Below are positions 6,873 through 14,502 of a stretch of 14,502 nucleotides of DNA, piece after piece. Under the pieces are notes generated by a model that saw only the letters and a list, made by a program, of their open reading frames with translations, had not been told where the DNA came from and made no database searches. The stretch spans positions 1 to 14,502 of the forward strand of contig JBFLZW010000011.1 in the NCBI GenBank assembly GCA_040755755.1. The letters run 5' to 3'. This DNA is from a bacterium. Its GTDB lineage: Bacteria > SZUA-182 > DTGQ01. A program made the position numbers and the translations under genes. Each line of letters opens with the position of its first letter. Positions within the stretch are counted from its first letter, which is position 1.

Positions 6873-8879
6873 TTACCAATCCTCACCATTTACCCCAGAT
6901 ACATGATTTGCTACTCCGTGACACAGAACCGAGCAAAAAAGATCACCCCCTCCGGGAGGGTCGTTATAGCCTGCGGGATCGTCACATTTGCTGAACTTTG
7001 TAATCCACATATTGGAAAGATCGTTGTTAAAGGCGTAGCGGCTCGGCATGGTGCTGCGGTCTCCAATCAATCTGGATAACTTGCCGCCATGGGGCACAAG
7101 GATGTGACACCTTACACATTCAGGCCCATCGGGCCAGCCAGCAGCATGAATAAGATGGATATTGGTGCCATCCTGGACCCCGTATTTATTCTTGGAAAAA
7201 CTCACCGTGGAGTGGCAGTTCAGGCAAAACAGGCCATTCCCATCCGGATTCCCGTCTTTTACGGATCTATGGTTAGGAGCAGCAGTGTTTCCGATCTTGC
7301 GTAACGTGCCTGTTCCTGTTCCGTTCTCTGAGGCTGACAGGGTAGGCCAGGCCCTGTTTCGTCCTTTCAGCATCCATTTGACTGTGGAGCCATGCGGCCC
7401 CTGGGCTGAAGTCCCGGAAATCTCGTTATTGCTGTGACAGTCGGAGCACATCAGGGTCTTGCCGGTTGCTGAGAAGTAGTAGCCGATTGTTCCGTCCGCA
7501 GGTACACCCCCAACAGGGACTCCCGTTGGAGCCTGCCAGGCAGTCCATTGCGCTACTTCAAACCATGTAGGCTGACTTTGCACGACCTGACCTATGGCAA
7601 TTTTTTGAGAGCTTCCCGGACTGCTGCATATAACGACCTTATAACCCACCAGTGACGGCAGATATTGATGAAAGTTCTTGGCAGTGTCCGTGATTCTGAT
7701 GCCGGCTTTGGTGCCCTTTCCTGCATAATATTCAATGGAATAAACCACATCGTACTTGTAGTTTATAAACGTAAGTCCCGTCATATCCTGCCATGAAATG
7801 GTGAGGCTGGTCGAAGTGTTTGAGACAATTTTCCCAACCTGATTATAGTACAGATTCCCGCCCGTAGTCAGCGTTCCCACTCTTACGCCCCAATTTGTCC
7901 ATTGGTTAGCTGTCCATGTCTTACCATTGCCCGCGGCAGGATCAATGGCAAGAGTGAAATCTCCAGCTTGAGCGGAAAGGCCGGAATCACCAATGAGAAG
8001 ACTCGTAAATGGGGCGGGCAGCCGGTCAGAACAGCACATGCTGGCAGGGTCCGTGTCAGGAAGAGCCTGAACGACAGGGTGATAGGATCCGTTACTGGGA
8101 TTGAACTCCAGGGCAACGTTTGTCCATGCCTGAGTCCCCGATCCTCCCCAGGAAGAGAAACTGGTATTGTAATCGCTGTGGCACTTGAAGCAAATCTGGT
8201 ATTCTCTGGTTGCTCCTGTTAATGTTACGGGCCATGACACTCCGCTCCAGTTGCTGCTTCCCCATACTGCCGGCTCGATGCCGAAGGCACCTTTGAGCGG
8301 GCCTGAACTGGCGATTTCATTCGTGCCGGATGCAAGATGGAGCCCCGCATTACTGGCCAGCTCATTATGCAATCCGCTGTCAGCGGCATGAGGGTTATGG
8401 CAGTCATTGCACTCCACGTGCTTATTGGCCGACAGGTAGGCCCTGGTTTCCTCTTTGGGCGAATAGCGGTGAAGACCGCTGTAGCCGGTAACATTGTGCC
8501 GGTAGGTCTTGCCAAACACTGCCGGGATACTGGCAGGAGCACCTGACATGCCGCCAGCCTGCTGAGAGCCGCTGGTCGTATGACACTTCATGCAAAAGTC
8601 GGGGTCATCCAGGTCAGTAAACAGCATCCTCTGGTTTACCCCGCAAATACCGCCATCGAACGTATCATGGCAGTGGGTGCAGTCTCCTGTCAGACACCCT
8701 GTGCCTTCCGGGCATTCTATATGACCGGCACGATTGACCCCAAACGCGGTGTCACCGTGAGAGGTATCAGGATAACCCGCCATCCCCGCCTGCGGGAAGG
8801 CGGGAATCCCTGCTACGAGCACTATGATTATAAAAACAGCGAGCCGCACATACCGGCCTTGAGATTCTGTGATCTTCAT
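6873..8879 (-). CDS. Exported octaheme-type cytochrome c, paralog B
   Basis: 668 residues from ATG at 8879, chosen because GGAAGG lies 7 nt upstream and the N-terminus (MKITESQGRYVRL) then matches paralog A. The frame stays open to 8978, but that would overlap the upstream beta-helix gene and add a non-signal extension. Signal peptide as in A. Heme motifs in order: CTHCH, CMKCH, CNDCH, CFKCH, then after the beta-rich region CSDCH, CLNCH and CVRCH, ending with CSVLCH (CX3CH). Extra cysteines around the first heme (CPEGTGC and GGICG) and the Cys-Cys pair are conserved. The two beta repeats are present but diverged from A (SGLSAQAGDFTLAIDPAAG versus SGLSGYAYEFTLNIDPDAG). The C-terminus differs mainly in a short linker. 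Role as for A: secreted multiheme electron carrier, inferred. It sits 37 bp after the beta-helix gene and 57 bp before A. Confidence 0.88.
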   Translation of the reverse strand: MKITESQGRYVRLAVFIIIVLVAGIPAFPQAGMAGYPDTSHGDTAFGVNRAGHIECPEGTGCLTGDCTHCHDTFDGGICGVNQRMLFTDLDDPDFCMKCHTTSGSQQAGGMSGAPASIPAVFGKTYRHNVTGYSGLHRYSPKEETRAYLSANKHVECNDCHNPHAADSGLHNELASNAGLHLASGTNEIASSGPLKGAFGIEPAVWGSSNWSGVSWPVTLTGATREYQICFKCHSDYNTSFSSWGGSGTQAWTNVALEFNPSNGSYHPVVQALPDTDPASMCCSDRLPAPFTSLLIGDSGLSAQAGDFTLAIDPAAGNGKTWTANQWTNWGVRVGTLTTGGNLYYNQVGKIVSNTSTSLTISWQDMTGLTFINYKYDVVYSIEYYAGKGTKAGIRITDTAKNFHQYLPSLVGYKVVICSSPGSSQKIAIGQVVQSQPTWFEVAQWTAWQAPTGVPVGGVPADGTIGYYFSATGKTLMCSDCHSNNEISGTSAQGPHGSTVKWMLKGRNRAWPTLSASENGTGTGTLRKIGNTAAPNHRSVKDGNPDGNGLFCLNCHSTVSFSKNKYGVQDGTNIHLIHAAGWPDGPECVRCHILVPHGGKLSRLIGDRSTMPSRYAFNNDLSNMWITKFSKCDDPAGYNDPPGGGDLFCSVLCHGVANHVSGVNGEDW
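8314..8868. repeat. 555-bp identical tract, copy in cytochrome B
   Basis: Partner of 6250-6804. The contrast with the rest of the genes (about 87% identity in a 60-base sample downstream) marks it as recently homogenised rather than simply conserved. Confidence 0.85.
8776..8810. repeat. Palindrome inside the signal-peptide/mature junction of cytochrome B
   Basis: Same palindrome as at 6712-6746, within the identical tract; arms at 8782-8791 and 8798-8807. Confidence 0.6.
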
Positions 8880-8886
8880 CGCTTTA

Positions 8887-8898
8887 CCTTCCTTCCTT
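8887..8898 (-). promoter_or_regulatory. Ribosome binding site deciding the start of cytochrome B
   Basis: AAGGAAGGAAGG on the minus strand ends 7 nt before the ATG at 8879. Paralog A has almost the same leader (AAGGAAGGGAAGG), differing by a small insertion. Confidence 0.75.
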
Positions 8899-8916
8899 AC
8901 CTGTGCTTGAAAAGTT

Positions 8917-9615
8917 TTATTCCTTCCAGTAGGTGTGAATATCTTTCCCGCTATTAGCGCGATTACCGAGGACAGCATTGTTCTGCACTGTTCCCTGTGA
9001 CTCGATGAGGGAAACCGCCCCGCCCTCTCCAGACAATGCCTGGTTTTCAGTGAAGTTATTGTTCACCAGGGTCGGGGTTGACCGGAAGACATACAGAGCC
9101 CCTCCTTCACCATAATCGGCCCTGTTCTGGTAAAAGTCATTGTTTTTGATAACCGGAGAGGACTTGAAACAGAAAATCGCTCCTCCCAGCCCCTTATCAG
9201 CAACATTGTTTTTGAAGATATTATCCTGAATTGCCGGATTGGATTGATAACAGGCAATGCCGCCACCCTCACCTGCATTTCCCCGAGCGTTTCCATGCTG
9301 GATAGTCAATCCCTGGATCCGGCCATTACTCCCGTTCTTCAGGATAATGCAGGGAGCCCTGTTTCCTCCATCGAGGATAGTCCTTTCCCGGTTTTTACCC
9401 TGGAGATTGATGGATTTCCCATCAATAACCAGATTTTCACGATATATGCCGGGGAAAACGGTAACCGTATCCCCATCCCGAGCCAGGGAAATTGCCTTCT
9501 GAATGGTAGGGCATTCTCTGGAAGGAACGGAAAAAGAGGCAGCTTCCAGCGAATACGAAGGCATGAAGAATAATACTATACTTCCCAGTACGATAATCCC
9601 TATGAATTTCTTCAT
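8917..9615 (-). CDS. Small secreted parallel beta-helix protein
   Basis: 232 residues, ATG at 9615 behind AAGGAGA. Signal peptide MKKFIGIIVLGSIVLFFMPS with cleavage near residue 26 (SLEAA). TIQKAISLARDGDTVTVFPG and YRENLVI (37-64) form the first rung of a pectin-lyase-like right-handed beta-helix. Residues 116-223 are four exact 27-residue rungs (116-142, 143-169, 170-196, 197-223), each with GG at the start, a small hydrophobic strand and a NN or DN turn followed by F or V. No catalytic residues of pectate lyases or pectinesterases are evident, so binding or structure is likelier than enzymatic activity. It is co-transcribed with three multiheme cytochromes, which suggests a cell-surface scaffold or attachment function; this is inference. 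It has the same opening rung as the gene at 1-1112. Confidence 0.85.
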   Translation of the reverse strand: MKKFIGIIVLGSIVLFFMPSYSLEAASFSVPSRECPTIQKAISLARDGDTVTVFPGIYRENLVIDGKSINLQGKNRERTILDGGNRAPCIILKNGSNGRIQGLTIQHGNARGNAGEGGGIACYQSNPAIQDNIFKNNVADKGLGGAIFCFKSSPVIKNNDFYQNRADYGEGGALYVFRSTPTLVNNNFTENQALSGEGGAVSLIESQGTVQNNAVLGNRANSGKDIHTYWKE

Positions 9616-9668
9616 CGGTAATTCTCCTTATTTCGCGATTATAATAAACTCTGCCAAGACTGCGAATA

Positions 9669-12320
9669 TCAGTTCTCTGTGGCCACGTCTACTTCCAGCA
9701 GTGTATTAACCTCGAGTGGTCCCATTCCCGTAAAGAGTTTGAGATATCTGCCCTGTTTGGGAGTAACGGCAGTGCCCGTTCCTGCCGGATCTGCCTGGGC
9801 CAGCCAATTGGCTTTCACCGCAGTGCCAAAGGCGGCTGGATCATCGCTGACGAAGATGTTCCACTGCCGGGTGGCCGAGAGGAGAAGGCGAATTTGCGTA
9901 ACCTGACAGCTTTGTCCCAAATCAAAAATTACCCAATGGTCGGCAAAGGGAACGTACATATTGCCCGTCTCCGGATGATCGTCAATCAGGCATTCGGGCA
10001 GCCAGAAAAGATATTCAGAATGAACTGCCTGGGGAGTTCTCCAGATAACGGGGGAAGAAACCCCGGTGGTAAAATCCCAGGCGGGCGGGGTCAGGCTATG
10101 GCCGCCAACATCCTGGATCGATACCGTTATGGTAATATGTTCCTGGTCGCTGAAATTGGTTGCGGGATTGACAGTTACCTGATAGCGGGAGGATGTTCCG
10201 GTGACTGAAACGATTCCGGTATCCTCATCCGTATAGGTTTGCGAATAGGAAAGATCGCCCTGCAGGGAAATGGAGAATGTGCTCCAGTCAAGAGCATCCT
10301 GGCCATTGGAGAGAAGCAGCAGGCTGAGGTTACTGTCTACAGCCACGCCTTCACTTCCCGGCTGCGGATTCAGCAACCGGATCGAAGGGGGAAGCACCGG
10401 TCTGGCCCAGGTGCCCGCAGGCTTGTCCAGTGCCTGATAGGTCCGGTCATATTTGATGGTTGACGGACCAGCGTGACAGGCAACACATACACCTGTGTCT
10501 TCCAAAGCTCCGCCTCCAACTCCTCCCAGCACCGGCATATCACCATAAGCGCTCTCTTCACCAAAGATGGTGGGAGTAAATCCATCCTGTTTATACCAGC
10601 GGAAGCTCAGGGCAGGCACCTTATCCTCGGTTCCCGGCGTACTGATCAATTCTCCGTGGCGGATCATCACCGGATTCGGGGCGCCATGCACATTGTGGCA
10701 GGCAGGGCAACTGAGGCGGGAATCGATAAGGGCATCACCGAATTTTACGGCATCGGCTACGACAATACCATTTGCCAGATCAGAGAGCTGGACATAGCCG
10801 GAGCTTCCCTCGATAAAGGAAAATGTTCCCAACAGCGTCCAGGTGTTCCCATTAATCTGTTGATTTACTGTTCCCGTATAGGTTCCACCGCTATACACGA
10901 TGGAATACTGAGCATTACTGGCATGCTCGGCGCTTGCCGGCCAGCGGGCGTAGACTTTGTATTCTCTGTTCTGGGGAAGGAGCGGGATCCAGGCAGCGGT
11001 GCTGGTGCCATCTCCCGCCGCATGCCACTGGTAATCAGTTCCATAGTATCCTCCAATCACTGTGGAGGAAGGCCAATCACCCACAAAAACGGCGTTGAGA
11101 TTATCCACAATGATTTCATCGGGAACCAGCCGGTAATCCCAGTCCGAATCCCAGGCCACCCGTCCGGAAGTGATATGGGCCCGATGCCGGTTGACCCCGT
11201 CATCCTGGAAATTAGTCATAAAGGGAGCGGTACTTCCCATAATACGGTCATAGTTGTGACAGGTAAAGCAGAGGGTGAATCGATTGGCACCCGAACCGCC
11301 CAGAGGACCGACCCCCAAAGGTATGGTCATGGAATATTTAAGCCGATATCCATTCTGGTAATTGTGAGGATCATCGGGATTAAATGGATCGGAGCCGTGA
11401 GCATACGTCCGGGCATCACCGTCGATATGGGCAGTGGTCACAGTATGACAGGCTGAGCAGGTGATCTTATGGCCGGTGATGTTGTAGCCATAGGTGGCAT
11501 TATCGCCCATAACATTGGGGGCGGATATTCCCTCACTGACTGAAATGCCATCGTCGTGGCATCCGGCACACCAGTTTTCCCGTCCGGATTGCAGGTCCTG
11601 CCCCTGCGGCTGTTGATACACTCCGCTCTGCCAGTTTGCTTTGGCTCCGATCACCGGGTCATCAACTCCATCATAGGCACCAGCCGGGCTATGACACCCG
11701 TCGCAAACATCCGTCTCTGAAAGATTGAAATGTCCATCTCCATTGCTGTCCGTCCCGGATTTAAAAAATGGATAATTGGCAGTATCGTGACAGGCAGCAC
11801 AATCAATACATGGCCCCCGCAAATCATCGCTGTCGTGTTCCGTATGCGTGGAATGGCTGATAAAAGAGCCTGCTCCCGGACTCGTTTGACCCGGTTCATA
11901 CTCGTATCCACTATCGTGGCCATGACACGATATACAGCCGGTTCCGGAACCGCCATTGTGGAAAAACTCTCCGCAATGGAAATGGCACGCGGAACAATCC
12001 TGACCGGTATAATGGCTGCCCCGCGGGGATGTGCCATCCGTTCGATAATAATTCGTCGAGGTATGACATACTTCACAGATACGGCTTCCACTCCCGTCAG
12101 CATAGTGATCAGGCTTAATCTGAAATACGACATTCTCTCCATTGATCGTTTCCGAAATGCCCGCCAGGTTTTGACTGGAACCGCTCAGATCATGACAAGC
12201 CGTACAATTGGTTTGGTAATGAAACGGAGCGGACCAGGCTACACCTCCGGTACCGAAGACAAGACATACGACAGCCAGACCCGCTGTCAATAGTCCCCAT
12301 CCAGTCTTTATGACATTCAT
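9669..12320 (-). CDS. Exported 11-heme cytochrome c with golvesin-like, Ig-like and discoidin-like domains
   Basis: 883 residues, ATG at 12320, Shine-Dalgarno GAGGAGA 8 nt upstream. Signal peptide residues 1-30 (LLTAGLAVVCLVFGTGG, cleavage near WSA). Eleven CxxCH motifs with first Cys at 39, 82, 109, 129, 174, 206, 251, 288, 351, 538 and 612. Between hemes 9 and 10, residues about 402-528 (EIIVDN, GYYGTDYQW, YKVYARWPA, NGNTWTLLGTF, VVADAVKF) match the golvesin C-terminal/Xly carbohydrate-binding-like domain. Residues about 645-752 look like a bacterial Ig-like domain (LNPQPGSEGVAVDSNLSL). Residues about 757-880 resemble an F5/8-type C (discoidin) beta-sandwich (WVIFDLGQSCQVTQIRL). This architecture suggests a cell-surface or extracellular electron carrier that also binds polysaccharide. 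It is the first gene of the operon and probably the dominant product. No lipobox is seen. Confidence 0.9.
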   Translation of the reverse strand: MNVIKTGWGLLTAGLAVVCLVFGTGGVAWSAPFHYQTNCTACHDLSGSSQNLAGISETINGENVVFQIKPDHYADGSGSRICEVCHTSTNYYRTDGTSPRGSHYTGQDCSACHFHCGEFFHNGGSGTGCISCHGHDSGYEYEPGQTSPGAGSFISHSTHTEHDSDDLRGPCIDCAACHDTANYPFFKSGTDSNGDGHFNLSETDVCDGCHSPAGAYDGVDDPVIGAKANWQSGVYQQPQGQDLQSGRENWCAGCHDDGISVSEGISAPNVMGDNATYGYNITGHKITCSACHTVTTAHIDGDARTYAHGSDPFNPDDPHNYQNGYRLKYSMTIPLGVGPLGGSGANRFTLCFTCHNYDRIMGSTAPFMTNFQDDGVNRHRAHITSGRVAWDSDWDYRLVPDEIIVDNLNAVFVGDWPSSTVIGGYYGTDYQWHAAGDGTSTAAWIPLLPQNREYKVYARWPASAEHASNAQYSIVYSGGTYTGTVNQQINGNTWTLLGTFSFIEGSSGYVQLSDLANGIVVADAVKFGDALIDSRLSCPACHNVHGAPNPVMIRHGELISTPGTEDKVPALSFRWYKQDGFTPTIFGEESAYGDMPVLGGVGGGALEDTGVCVACHAGPSTIKYDRTYQALDKPAGTWARPVLPPSIRLLNPQPGSEGVAVDSNLSLLLLSNGQDALDWSTFSISLQGDLSYSQTYTDEDTGIVSVTGTSSRYQVTVNPATNFSDQEHITITVSIQDVGGHSLTPPAWDFTTGVSSPVIWRTPQAVHSEYLFWLPECLIDDHPETGNMYVPFADHWVIFDLGQSCQVTQIRLLLSATRQWNIFVSDDPAAFGTAVKANWLAQADPAGTGTAVTPKQGRYLKLFTGMGPLEVNTLLEVDVATEN

Positions 12321-12999
12321 TTTTTTCTCCTCGGTGAAAGATATCCTCTTATGTTCCAGCTTCTTGCGGCCGTTTTTGATATTGCATTTAACTCATCAAA
12401 ATCAAGGTCTTACAACAAGCACCAGAACCATATTGTATTGGTAATGCATGATTGCAGTGAGCTTAAAATTTTCATCTCTCCCATGCCGTCGCCCATGCTG
12501 ACGGGCGATATGAGCCATTCTCCCAATAGTCATCGAGTACGTTTTTTTCAGGCCATTTACCTCCGATCTTCCCCCCGGCAAATCCCCTTATAATTTTGCC
12601 AAAAAGCCCATTCTGGTACCTCGTGTTTGTACGAGAGAGGTACCTTGTATGGCCACTCCAATTGTAAAGAAAGGCTCTCCCTATCAAACTCTCGCTTTAT
12701 GGAGGCAGAGTCTTATGCTGGGGATTATTACGCTGGGGATTATGCTGGAGGTAAGCGGTGTCTGCAGTCTCTGGAACAAATTGATAATGCTTCTCTTTCA
12801 TTCCAGGTATAATAAACTTGCCGGGTATTTTGCAAAGCCCAATACCATAACCATGCACCGAGTCAGGGGAATTCGCCAACATCCATATCCCTACCAGCCC
12901 ATAAACAAATATACCTGCCACAGATAGACACAGCCCTGGCTCATAATAATATTTTATCTTTCAATGCTCCCTATTGTCAAAAAAATGAAACCAGTGGGG
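12321..12999. other. Long intergenic/leader region of the cytochrome operon, no supported gene
   Basis: About 680 bp. Immediately upstream of the operon (12321-12480) the DNA is AT-rich and should hold the promoter; I see no convincing -35/-10 or sigma-54 site. A 6-bp hairpin, TCGCCC/GGGCGA, lies at 12489-12508. An imperfect palindrome with GGTACC ends spans 12615-12644. Two 15-bp tandem units (TATGCTGGGGATTAT and TACGCTGGGGATTAT) lie at 12714-12743. Short open frames exist on both strands but show no family resemblance. I looked for a c-di-GMP riboswitch pattern and did not find one. Confidence 0.55.
12615..12644. repeat. Imperfect palindrome with GGTACC ends
   Basis: GGTACCTCGT (12615-12624) faces ACGAGAGAGGTACC (12631-12644). 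The right arm inverted is GGTACCTCTCTCGT, so the arms differ by a 4-nt CTCT insertion. It could form a bulged hairpin; function unknown. Confidence 0.5.
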
Positions 13000-13022
13000 T
13001 CAGCCCTTGACATTTGACAAAT
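12993..13022. repeat. RAYT-associated end sequence (GGGGTCAGCCCTTGACATTTGACA)
   Basis: The plus strand reads GTGGGGTCAGCCCTTGACAT and then TTGACA, with a direct repeat TTGACA/TTGACA 7 bp apart. The stop codon of the transposase gene lies inside this sequence. I associate this kind of sequence with REP-associated transposase genes. No matching copy is visible on the other side of the gene in this window. Confidence 0.5.
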
Positions 13023-13998
13023 CAGACGAATAAAGCAAATGTGCTTTCATGGTTTCCACATTTTTTTTCAGGTCACTATTCTTTTCCATCTTTTGAATAA
13101 ATCTCTGACACACTTTAGTCACTGCTGAATAGCTCAGGTTGGTGAATATCTGTCCGATTTGCCTGTTCGAGAGGTTTGTATATCTTTTAGCCAAGTAAAC
13201 AGCCAGGTCCCTGTATTTTCCATTCTTGTTGAAGATGTCATCTTTTGAAGTATGCAAACAACTGCACATCTGATCAATAATGAATTCAATATCAAGGGAG
13301 GACAATCTGTTACTCAGTGCTCTACGGCAGGAGATATCGCATCTTTTGGCGATCTCCTTTCCTTGAAATTTCCGCAGGGTTTCCTCAATAAATTCTCCCC
13401 CTCCCAGGATCACTCCTCCATAGATATTCCTCAGAGGATTCTCTCCTTCTATCCCGATCGCATCCTCTACAAATGCCTTGTACCTGCCTGGGGCTTCCTG
13501 TTTATTTCTCGAAATCATTTCCCAGATAAGATCATGGCTAATAATATCTTCTGCATCTTTACATACATAAGCTCTATAGCTGCTAAAGGGATAATCTTCC
13601 GGTCTTTCCACCATCTTTGCCCTCACAGGATTCAGGTGTAGATAGCGGCTCAACTCCAGCAAATAGTTATCTCGCTCTACCAGCAAGGCTTTATATCTTC
13701 CCTGGAAGAGGTGACCGGTTCTTTTTCGCTTTGTATTGAAGTATGTGGTGTAAGAGCCATTAATATAATGCATGACCTTGCTCAGGTTGGCTTGTGCTGT
13801 CTCCATGATCAGATGATAGTGATTCGTCATAAGCACATAGCAGTGAAGAGTGCAGTTATATTTTTCCTGGGCTTCCTGTAAATACTCCTTGAATTTTTCA
13901 TAATCAAATCGTGACTGGTAGATCGTTCTCTGTTCATTGCCTCGAGCTGTTACATGATAAAAGGCACCTTCAAATTCAATTCGCAATGGTCTAGCCAT
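13000..13998 (-). CDS. REP-associated tyrosine transposase (RAYT, Y1_Tnp family)
   Basis: 332 residues, ATG at 13996-13998 with AGGAGA upstream. The N-terminus MARPLRIEFEGAFYHVTARG, the HUH motif in TNHYHLIM (H60, H62), GHLFQGRYKALLV and RYLHLNPVRA with the catalytic tyrosine at 119 are hallmarks of HUH single-strand nucleases of the RAYT group, which are thought to act on REP palindromes. The C-terminal part (about 232-305: DDIFNKNGKYRDLAVYLAKR, then SNRQIGQIF and SYSAVTKV) resembles the DnaA C-terminal DNA-binding domain, as in the long subgroup of these proteins. All catalytic residues are present, so the gene is probably intact. It is a single gene transcribed toward the operon's upstream region. 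RAYTs are usually single-copy domesticated genes rather than active transposons. Confidence 0.9.
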   Translation of the reverse strand: MARPLRIEFEGAFYHVTARGNEQRTIYQSRFDYEKFKEYLQEAQEKYNCTLHCYVLMTNHYHLIMETAQANLSKVMHYINGSYTTYFNTKRKRTGHLFQGRYKALLVERDNYLLELSRYLHLNPVRAKMVERPEDYPFSSYRAYVCKDAEDIISHDLIWEMISRNKQEAPGRYKAFVEDAIGIEGENPLRNIYGGVILGGGEFIEETLRKFQGKEIAKRCDISCRRALSNRLSSLDIEFIIDQMCSCLHTSKDDIFNKNGKYRDLAVYLAKRYTNLSNRQIGQIFTNLSYSAVTKVCQRFIQKMEKNSDLKKNVETMKAHLLYSSDLSNVKG

Positions 13999-14072
13999 AT
14001 ATTCTCCTGCTATTTTTAATCTCAGTACTTGGCAATTTTTGTAAAGATGTTAAAATTAATTCACTCTCATAT

Positions 14073-14239
14073 TTCGCTACCGGACACTTTTTTTTCAATT
14101 CCTGTAATCAACCGCGAATGCACACGAATAGACGCTCATAAATTCTTTTGATTTGCCTTCATTATCGAGTCCTCTTTGTTCAGTTCGCGTTCATTCGCGT
14201 TCATTCGCCGTTGTTACCTCAAAAGTGTCCGGTAGAGAG
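14073..14239. mobile_element. MITE-like element with terminal inverted repeats and 8-bp direct repeats
   Basis: Perfect inverted repeats TACCGGACACTTTT (14078-14091) and AAAAGTGTCCGGTA (14221-14234), extended outward by 5 imperfect bases on each side. Immediately outside lies the direct repeat TCTCATAT, at 14065-14072 and 14240-14247, as expected for an 8-bp target-site duplication. The interior has no transposase, only GCGAATG/TTCGCG-type repeats. It is most simply a non-autonomous derivative of an insertion sequence whose family I cannot name. Confidence 0.65.
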
Positions 14240-14265
14240 TCTCATATATCAGTCACCATACCTTC

Positions 14266-14349
<84 letters not shown>

Positions 14350-14442
14350 TTCTCTTTTAAAACGGTATCTAATATGAATGGCACTTACATAAGCCAAGCT
14401 TATAATATAGAGAGGACACAAAGCACACAGGGAAAAAAATAT

Positions 14443-14476
14443 CTCCCGCAGAGACGCAGAGACGCAGAGAACAACC
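14443..14476. repeat. Second copy of the GCAGAGACGCAGAG dispersed repeat (single arm)
   Basis: CTCCCGCAGAGACGCAGAGA followed by CGCAGAGAACAACC closely matches the left arm at 1207-1240. The inverse arm is not seen before the window ends. Confidence 0.7.
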
Positions 14477-14502
14477 AATCCGGCAAGGTCCTGATGAAAG
14501 TC

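Noticed and set aside
8880-8978. N-terminal extension of cytochrome B to an ATG at 8978
   Set aside because: It overlaps the beta-helix gene, has no homology to paralog A, and would bury the signal peptide; the ATG at 8879 has the ribosome site.
10473-11456. Plus-strand open frame of 327 codons
   Set aside because: Lies entirely antisense to the 11-heme cytochrome, whose heme motifs and domains are unmistakable; the frame shows no family resemblance.
12321-12650. c-di-GMP (GEMM) riboswitch ahead of the cytochrome operon
   Set aside because: Such riboswitches do precede some multiheme genes, but the conserved core and its two hairpins are not found on the minus strand here.
12697-12921. Minus-strand frame of 74 codons starting at GTG
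   Set aside because: No Shine-Dalgarno sequence and no recognisable protein; composition is like the surrounding non-coding DNA.
12649-12927. Plus-strand open frame of 92 codons with an AGAGG upstream
   Set aside because: A hydrophobic stretch exists, but there is no family resemblance, it runs through a small tandem duplication, and overlapping minus-strand frames are equally good.

Overview
The window looks like chromosomal DNA from a Gram-negative, probably anaerobic bacterium that makes many exported multiheme c-type cytochromes. Desulfobacterota (former Deltaproteobacteria) or a similar lineage is my guess. The basis is the gene content (CxxCH-rich secreted proteins, golvesin-like and beta-helix domains, a RAYT transposase) and the kinds of dispersed palindromes; no marker gene fixes the taxon. 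Almost all genes are on the minus strand.

Region by region: 1-1112 is the 5' part of a minus-strand gene whose product has a membrane or signal segment, a Rossmann-like domain and the start of a parallel beta-helix. 1113-1332 is intergenic and holds a large palindromic dispersed repeat. 1333-3093 encodes a B12-binding-type radical SAM protein with an unusual CX4CX2C cluster motif and an acidic insert. 3266-3777 is a ParE/RelE-type toxin-antitoxin pair. 3826-4147 has no gene but carries two palindromic elements. 4148-4711 is a cupin_5 (DUF985) gene that has lost its N-terminal part and is probably a relic. 4741-4775 is a strong hairpin between convergent genes.

The centrepiece is a four-gene minus-strand operon, 12320 down to 4800. 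It encodes an 11-heme cytochrome with golvesin-like, Ig-like and discoidin-like domains; a small secreted beta-helix protein built from four 27-residue rungs; and two tandem paralogous cytochromes with seven CxxCH sites plus one CX3CH site each. The gaps are 53, 37 and 57 bp and each gene has a good Shine-Dalgarno sequence. By inference the proteins act outside the inner membrane, in electron transfer with adhesive or carbohydrate-binding scaffolding. The two paralogs are identical over about 555 bp at their 5' ends but only about 85-88% identical in other stretches I compared, which points to recent gene conversion. The start of their mature region is encoded by a palindrome resembling a dispersed genomic element.

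12321-12999 is a long leader or intergenic region without a convincing gene. 13000-13998 is a REP-associated tyrosine transposase. 14073-14239 is a MITE-like element with terminal inverted repeats and apparent 8-bp target duplications. 14266-14349 is a 12-copy heptanucleotide tandem repeat, and 14443-14476 is another copy of the repeat seen at 1207. The window therefore has a cytochrome operon flanked on both sides by repeat-rich, mobile-element-worn DNA. No porin, cytochrome-maturation gene or inner-membrane quinol oxidase lies in the window, so the electron-transfer role cannot be completed from this sequence.
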